DNA of 64,000 nt from Capsulimonas corticalis (GTDB lineage Bacteria; Armatimonadota; Armatimonadia; Armatimonadales; Capsulimonadaceae). The stretch lies in contig NZ_AP025739.1 in assembly GCF_003574315.2 (NCBI RefSeq), positions 4,340,001-4,404,000 on the forward strand. The letters are read 5' to 3'. The notes under the pieces were generated by a model. The model saw only the letters and a list, made by a program, of their open reading frames with translations. It was not told where the DNA came from and did no database searches. Shown here in pieces: positions 59,610 through 64,000 of this stretch; positions within the stretch are counted from its first letter, which is position 1; every line of letters begins with the position of its first letter. Made by a program: the position numbers and the translations under genes.

Positions 59610-60116
59610 TTACGCGTTCACCAGCGCCGCGATGGAGATGCAATCCGCCTCGCCGCTGTTCATGTGCGCGGCGTGTTTGGCGTCGAGCGGGCTGCTGTAG
59701 GTCAGAATCTTCTCGGCTTTCACCACCGTGCCGCGCCGAGTCGATTGCGTGAATCGGAGACTGTCGGAGAGGCCGGTGACCATCTTCAGGCCAAAGCCTC
59801 CCAGCCGCAGCTCCCCGTTGAAGCCGGTGCGCTCCTGTGGTTTTAGTCCGGCTTCGATGAGGGAGAATCCATTCCCTTTATCGCGCACGGTAATGACGAC
59901 TTTCTTCGCGTAGTATTCCAAAATCAGGCCAAAGCGCCCCTCCGTCGAGTGGGCATGGCGAATGACATTGCTGGTGAGTTCGCTGACGATCGTCTCAACA
60001 TCGTCAATATCGCTTTGCATCACATTCAAATATTCGAGCGTACACTTGCCTAGCGTGCGGCTGAGACGGATATATTCTTTCTCTTCCGGCAAATCCAGCG
60101 ATAGCTTGAGTATCAT
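59610..60116 (-). CDS. RsbW-like anti-sigma ATPase domain protein
   Basis: A 168-aa GHKL ATPase-fold protein of the RsbW/SpoIIAB type: N box SELTSNVIRHAH, G1 box VRDKGNGF and G2 box LGGFGLKMV. Such proteins bind and phosphorylate an antagonist and hold a sigma factor or other partner; neither is adjacent. The palindrome at 60133-60153 lies just upstream of its start. Confidence 0.88.
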   Translation of the reverse strand: MILKLSLDLPEEKEYIRLSRTLGKCTLEYLNVMQSDIDDVETIVSELTSNVIRHAHSTEGRFGLILEYYAKKVVITVRDKGNGFSLIEAGLKPQERTGFNGELRLGGFGLKMVTGLSDSLRFTQSTRRGTVVKAEKILTYSSPLDAKHAAHMNSGEADCISIAALVNA

Positions 60117-60132
60117 GCCGTTCAGCGCTTTC

Positions 60133-60153
60133 TGTTTACTACATTAGTAAACA
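60133..60153. promoter_or_regulatory. Palindromic operator candidate
   Basis: TGTTTACTA-CAT-TAGTAAACA, perfect 9-bp arms with a 3-bp spacer, 17 bp upstream of the RsbW-like start on the minus strand. TetR- or GntR-type regulators bind such sites; none is nearby. Confidence 0.6.
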
Positions 60154-60345
60154 CCAATCATTGAGTCTTACCCGCATTGATTCCTTGCCAAGCGACTGGT
60201 TTCGTGACATAATCAGAAGTGAAGGGCGTCGGGGGGCTCAGGATCATACCATGATATGCCGCCTGCCGGACACAGTCTTTTCCCGAATGTCGCCTGCGTG
60301 CAGACGCTCGTGAGTATTCGCTGTCTTTTTCGAAAGGTTGATGCG

Positions 60346-60990
60346 ATGAACCGGAACATCATTATTGCCGTGTGCGCCGTCTCCGCCCTGAGTTTGACGT
60401 GCGGGGCGGCGAGCGGGCGGGGCGCCAAACGCAAGCCTGTCGCGGCCTTCTATCAGCACTCAGAGCAAACAGATGACCGCACGACGGTCACGGATAAGGT
60501 GTCACTGCATCCGGACGGCACGTATGACCAGGAAAAAGAGACGGATATTGTGACGAAGGAGGAGGCGGATCTGCGAAACGCATCATCCGCTTTGACCGAT
60601 ACGCATCGGGCGCCCAGCAGCAATTACACCCCCAAATCCTGGGTCGATCGAGCCACGGAGCCCCACGGCAACCCACCCAAAGACGCCGGCGTGGAAGCTT
60701 GGAAGAATCCCCAGCCTTATTGGGATCGATATCAGTGCAACGGAACAACCCAAAGCATCCCCCCATTGTACGCGACTGGTTCCGACACCAAAAGATCTCA
60801 GGGAACCTGGCGATTACTGGATAAGCCCGGCGGCGCGTCGATTCCGCTTCCGTCCAGCATCCTGGACCTTCCCGCCGGCGCGGTGATCGAAGTCCATCAG
60901 GCGATCCCCATGGGCCTTGTCGGCAAAACCTGGAAGGCCGCCGACCTCGTCCTGCCTGCAAAAGAGTTCAACTACTACCATTCCTATTAA
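60346..60990 (+). CDS. Uncharacterised exported protein
   Basis: A 214-aa protein with a signal peptide (about 1-20) and a hydrophilic, Pro/Thr-rich body. No family recognised; the C-terminal part (LDLPAGAVIEVHQAIPMGLVG) may be a small beta domain. It is followed 37 bp later by the GspE-like ATPase gene, so a link to a pilus-type system is possible. Confidence 0.75.
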   Translation: MNRNIIIAVCAVSALSLTCGAASGRGAKRKPVAAFYQHSEQTDDRTTVTDKVSLHPDGTYDQEKETDIVTKEEADLRNASSALTDTHRAPSSNYTPKSWVDRATEPHGNPPKDAGVEAWKNPQPYWDRYQCNGTTQSIPPLYATGSDTKRSQGTWRLLDKPGGASIPLPSSILDLPAGAVIEVHQAIPMGLVGKTWKAADLVLPAKEFNYYHSY

Positions 60991-61027
60991 AATCCGCTCA
61001 CCTATCATCCCGTTAACGGAGGCGGCA

Positions 61028-62260
61028 ATGGCGGATGAAAGCGTTCAAGGAGTGGATACACTGGGAAGCGACGACGATCGGCTTGGCGCTGTTGTCGATC
61101 GATTGGTTCGAGACGGCATTCAATTCGGCTCAAGCGACATCCATTTTCGGCGTAAATCCAATGGGCTCTTGGTTCGATACCGGCGCGACGGCGTCCTTCA
61201 TGAGCGCGGGTATATTCTTGGCTCGATTCAGGAAGGCGTGATCGCGCGGCTCAAGACCCAGTCAGGAATGCAAGTTTCTGAGAAACGCGGACCTCAGGAC
61301 GGCAAAATAACCCTGAACCTTTCAGGCGAAGAACACGATCTTCGCGTGTTGTGTTTCCCGACGTTTTTTGGGGAAAGCGTCGTCATCCGGGTGGCCGACA
61401 AAGCCGCCGTACATCCCAGCATCTCGAATCTTGACTTTGACCCAGAAATGTTTGCCACATTTGAACGTCTCATCGCCCGGCAAAGTGGAATGGTGATCGT
61501 CACCGGGCCAGGGGGATCAGGAAAAACATCGTTCTTGTATTCCTGTTTGTCAAAGATTGACGCTCAGAAGAATCATGTCGTAACGGTCGAAGATCCCATT
61601 GAGCTTCTGCTGCCAGGCGCGACGCAATTTTGCGTCAACCGGCGAGCGGGTATGACATTCGCCGAGGTCGCGCGATCCTCGTTGAGTCTCAATCCGGATA
61701 TTCTCTTCGTTGGGGAATGCCGCGATATGGAGTGCGCGCAGATCGCCGCGGATGCAGCACTCACAGGACGTCTTGTGATGACGACCATGCATATGCTTGA
61801 CACGCCTGCGACGCTTCGTCGATTGATTGATATGGGAGTCAGTCCCTCAACGATCGCCGCCGCTGTAAAGGGAATCGTCAGCCTTCGTCTGATCAGACGG
61901 CTGTGTCCGGAGTGTAAGGCCACTGCGTCTTTTCAGGACACAGCGGCCACTCTGGAAAAAGTGCGCTGGCTTCCCGCGTTTCAAGGCTGCGAAATTGAGG
62001 ACGCGCCGGTTCTTTATCGCGCAGTCGGATGCTCCGAATGCCGACAAACTGGATATCAGGGCCGTATTGGACTACAAGAGGTCCTCGCCTGTGACTCGAA
62101 ATTGGTCACTCAGCTTCTTCAAAGCGGCGGCGCCGAGGAAATGAGGCTGCGCGCAGTCGCAAGCGGCATGCGCACTCTGGTCGCCGATGGAGTGAGAAAA
62201 GCCATTGCTGGCAAGACCACCATTGAAGAACTACTCCGCGCCACCGGATCCGCGATCTGA
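61028..62260 (+). CDS. Orphan GspE/PilB-type ATPase, short form
   Basis: A 410-aa type II secretion ATPase-family protein that lacks the N-terminal MshEN domain of the full GspE at 19288. Motifs: Walker A GPGGSGKTS (160-168), Walker B ending GECRD (229-233, usually GEIRD), and a zinc tetracysteine Cys293, Cys296, Cys335, Cys338. The His box STLHTND of GspE is TTMHMLD here. GGAGG precedes the ATG. No gspF, secretin or pilin gene lies nearby; it may work with another pilus or the main Gsp platform. Confidence 0.9.
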   Translation: MADESVQGVDTLGSDDDRLGAVVDRLVRDGIQFGSSDIHFRRKSNGLLVRYRRDGVLHERGYILGSIQEGVIARLKTQSGMQVSEKRGPQDGKITLNLSGEEHDLRVLCFPTFFGESVVIRVADKAAVHPSISNLDFDPEMFATFERLIARQSGMVIVTGPGGSGKTSFLYSCLSKIDAQKNHVVTVEDPIELLLPGATQFCVNRRAGMTFAEVARSSLSLNPDILFVGECRDMECAQIAADAALTGRLVMTTMHMLDTPATLRRLIDMGVSPSTIAAAVKGIVSLRLIRRLCPECKATASFQDTAATLEKVRWLPAFQGCEIEDAPVLYRAVGCSECRQTGYQGRIGLQEVLACDSKLVTQLLQSGGAEEMRLRAVASGMRTLVADGVRKAIAGKTTIEELLRATGSAI

Positions 62261-62272
62261 TAAGCGGGCGGA

Positions 62273-62785
62273 TCACGTCCTACTCGGATCCAAATTCCAC
62301 TCCGCGCTCAGCACACTTTCGCACACCCCGCACTCGTAGACGCCATCTTTGATGATATTCTTTGTCCCACACGTCTCGCACAGACGAATGGTGTAGGCGC
62401 AGGTGAAGCCCGTCGGGCTGGGGATGCCGGCGCGTGCAAGCGCATCGGCTACCGCCGGCCATGACTCCGGCTCCGGGCAATACCCCAGCGATTGATTAGT
62501 CACTTCCGTAACGGAAACGTCCTTGTGGTCTACAGCAAACGTCATTTCTCCGGCGGACAGCACCCGCCTGCCGGCCGCGCAGGCGACATGTTCGGAACGT
62601 CGGTCGGCAATCCAAAGCGCGCCTGCCACGTCAATAACAAACGTTGCGACGATAGTGTGATTTTCGAGGCGCTGCGCCGTCTTACCGATCCAGGATAAGA
62701 CATCCTGCGGTTGGAGAACGCATTGTCGCTCTGAACGGAAGTTTGCGAGATCTTCAGAACCGATGTACCGATAGCTACGTTGCAT
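62273..62785 (-). CDS. Uncharacterised protein with C-terminal zinc ribbon
   Basis: A 170-aa protein ending in a zinc-ribbon-like CETCGTKNIIKDGVYECGVC (CxxC-x13-CxxC). The rest is not recognised (MQRSYRYIGSEDLANFRSE at the start). A TATAAT-like box lies close upstream on the minus strand. It is convergent with the orphan ATPase gene. Confidence 0.75.
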   Translation of the reverse strand: MQRSYRYIGSEDLANFRSERQCVLQPQDVLSWIGKTAQRLENHTIVATFVIDVAGALWIADRRSEHVACAAGRRVLSAGEMTFAVDHKDVSVTEVTNQSLGYCPEPESWPAVADALARAGIPSPTGFTCAYTIRLCETCGTKNIIKDGVYECGVCESVLSAEWNLDPSRT

Positions 62786-62843
62786 GATGTATTATAACAT
62801 CGAAGCAGACGGGAACTGATCGATGAGTGATATTGTTAGTTCA

Positions 62844-62862
62844 ATGTTAAATGAATTAACAT
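62844..62862. promoter_or_regulatory. Operator candidate upstream of dioxygenase
   Basis: ATGTTAA-ATGAA-TTAACAT, perfect 7-bp arms, 38 bp before the dioxygenase start. Genes of this family are often controlled by MarR-type quinone sensors such as MhqR; no regulator gene is adjacent here. Confidence 0.5.
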
Positions 62863-62900
62863 AGATGTGTTGACGGTTATTGGAGCAAAGGAGCGCTGTG

Positions 62901-63848
62901 ATGGAACTGACTGGGCTGCATCATGTGACGGCGATTACGAAGGTCGCTTCCGAGAATTTGGCGTTTTATACGCAGACACTGGGAATGCGTCTGGTGAAGA
63001 AGACGGTGAATCAGGATGACGTTTCCGCGTACCATCTGTTTTACGCCGACGAGGCCGGGAACGCTGGCACGGATATGACGTTCTTTGACTGGGCGATGTC
63101 CGCGCCGCACCGGCCAGGGGCGGGCGATGTTTCGACGACGGCTCTGCGTGTGGCGAGCCGAGAGGCGTTGGACTGGTGGGTGGCGCGCTTTGACAGCCTG
63201 GGCGTTGCGCATGGCGAGATCGAGGAGGTTTCAGGACGAGCGCGGTTAACCTTCACCGATCCCGAAGGGCAGCGGCTGGCGCTGGTGACGGATGACGGCG
63301 CGCCTGGCGGTACGCCGTGGGACAAGAGCCCGGTGCCCGTGGAAATGGGCGTCAAAGGTCTGGACGCTGTCACGCTTACTGTCCGCCGCGCGGCGGCGAC
63401 GGCGAAGGTGCTGACGGATGTTCTCAGCTTCCGGCAAACGCGGACGTATCAAACGGCTGATGGATACGAAGCGGTGGTTTATGAGACAGGAGCGGGTGGG
63501 GCGGGGACGGAAGTGCATTTGGTCGAGCGCCCCGACTTGCCGCAGACGCGTCAGGGAGCGGGCGGCGTGCATCACGTCGCATTCCGCACGCCGAACGCCG
63601 AGGAGCAACGGGAGTGGCTGAAGCGGATCACGGCGGCGGGCTTGCAGGCGTCGCAGCAAATCGACCGGTTCTATTTCCAGTCGATTTACTTCCGCGAACC
63701 CAACGGCGTTCTGTTCGAGATCGCGACGGACGGCCCCGGCTTCGCCACCGATGAGTCCCGGGAGCACATGGGAGAAGCGCTCGCGCTGCCGCCATTCCTG
63801 GAGCCGCATCGCGCGCAGATCGAAGCGGGACTGAAGCCGCTGAAGTAA
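62901..63848 (+). CDS. Ring-cleaving dioxygenase (glyoxalase family)
   Basis: A 315-aa vicinal-oxygen-chelate protein with two glyoxalase domains. Metal ligands are probably one of His7/His8 (LTGLHHVTAI), His in GGVHHVAFRT and Glu in VLFEIATD. Length and pattern match the MhqA/MhqO and LinE-like hydroquinone dioxygenases. AAGGAG precedes the ATG at 62901. It would open aromatic diols or quinone-derived compounds. Confidence 0.92.
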   Translation: MELTGLHHVTAITKVASENLAFYTQTLGMRLVKKTVNQDDVSAYHLFYADEAGNAGTDMTFFDWAMSAPHRPGAGDVSTTALRVASREALDWWVARFDSLGVAHGEIEEVSGRARLTFTDPEGQRLALVTDDGAPGGTPWDKSPVPVEMGVKGLDAVTLTVRRAAATAKVLTDVLSFRQTRTYQTADGYEAVVYETGAGGAGTEVHLVERPDLPQTRQGAGGVHHVAFRTPNAEEQREWLKRITAAGLQASQQIDRFYFQSIYFREPNGVLFEIATDGPGFATDESREHMGEALALPPFLEPHRAQIEAGLKPLK

Positions 63849-63866
63849 GCGAGAGGGTCTTCGCGG

Positions 63867-63903
63867 CAAACCCACCCCGGGCCGAAGCGCTGGGGTGGGT
63901 TTG
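63867..63903. terminator. Bidirectional terminator
   Basis: CAAACCCACCCC/GGGGTGGGTTTG with inner GGCCGAAGCGCT. Third member of the hairpin family at 31864 and 35772, between convergent genes. Confidence 0.8.
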
Positions 63904-63924
63904 TCAGGCGGGGACAGGACCGAC

Positions 63925-64000
63925 TTACGCAGCCGCCATCGCCTTGATTTCGGCGATGGCTTCTTCACGGATCTTCTCGACGATGACCGGCGCCTTGCCG
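63925..64000 (-). CDS. Partial gene, C-terminal end only
   Basis: The minus strand encodes the last 24 residues of a protein, ending KIREEAIAEIKAMAA, before TAA. It runs off the window. Helical and charged; identity cannot be told. Confidence 0.7.
   Translation of the reverse strand, partial: GKAPVIVEKIREEAIAEIKAMAAA

Noticed and set aside
59601-59846. 81-codon plus-strand frame after the ankyrin remnant
   Set aside because: Lies opposite the RsbW-like gene, starts at TTG without ribosome site and has no ankyrin similarity.

Overview
The window looks like a GC-rich, Gram-negative-type chromosome from a saccharolytic bacterium. It has a type II secretion (Gsp) operon, three DUF1559-type pseudopilins, several LacI regulators beside glycoside hydrolases, a PEP-CTERM protein and small zinc-ribbon and lipoprotein genes. 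This mix is typical of Armatimonadota (Capsulimonas-like); Planctomycetota or Verrucomicrobiota cannot be excluded from the sequence alone. No rRNA, tRNA, CRISPR array or IS element was seen.

Layout. 1-9.1 kb: a sugar ABC importer in which the binding protein is fused to one permease, a GH2 beta-mannosidase, a GH127 beta-L-arabinofuranosidase-like enzyme and an AraC regulator. 9.1-9.3 kb: a 31-bp perfect inverted repeat element. 9.3-20.9 kb: one minus-strand gsp operon in the order E-F-G-H-I-J-K-L-M-C-D. 21-25 kb: an ankyrin protein, an operon of two coiled-coil proteins plus a photoactive-yellow-protein-like PAS protein lacking the chromophore cysteine, and twin small zinc-ribbon genes. 25-28.5 kb: DUF1559 pseudopilin, LacI, GH43. 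28.5-29.5 kb: a PIN/antitoxin pair. 29.6-37.8 kb: a starch/maltodextrin locus (pullulanase, SLC45-type transporter, small lipoprotein, DUF1559 pseudopilin, LacI, cyclomaltodextrinase) with one operator type at three promoters. 38-44.5 kb: small secreted and membrane proteins, a SARP/AfsR-like regulator, a globin and a beta-helix/Calx-beta protein; three promoters here share CTCAC repeats with an 11-bp period. 44.6-48.6 kb: GH5, LacI, DUF1559 and lipoprotein sharing an operator. 48.6-51.6 kb: small genes including a receiver domain, DUF4375 and barstar. 51.6-64 kb: a large NPCBM glycosidase-like protein, PEP-CTERM protein, MFS exporter, SDR, RsbW-like kinase, orphan GspE-type ATPase, ring-cleaving dioxygenase and a truncated gene at the end.

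How it may fit together. The clearest theme is sugar-controlled expression of pseudopilins. Each DUF1559 gene has a near-consensus sigma-70 promoter with a palindromic, LacI-type operator just after the -10 box, and sits beside a LacI gene and a glycoside hydrolase; two of the three are followed by a small lipoprotein gene. In the starch locus the pseudopilin opens the run of genes for transporter and pullulanase. The Gsp machine could process or use these pseudopilins, which is inference. The CTCAC-repeat promoters and the PYP-like operon are the other two candidates for undescribed systems.
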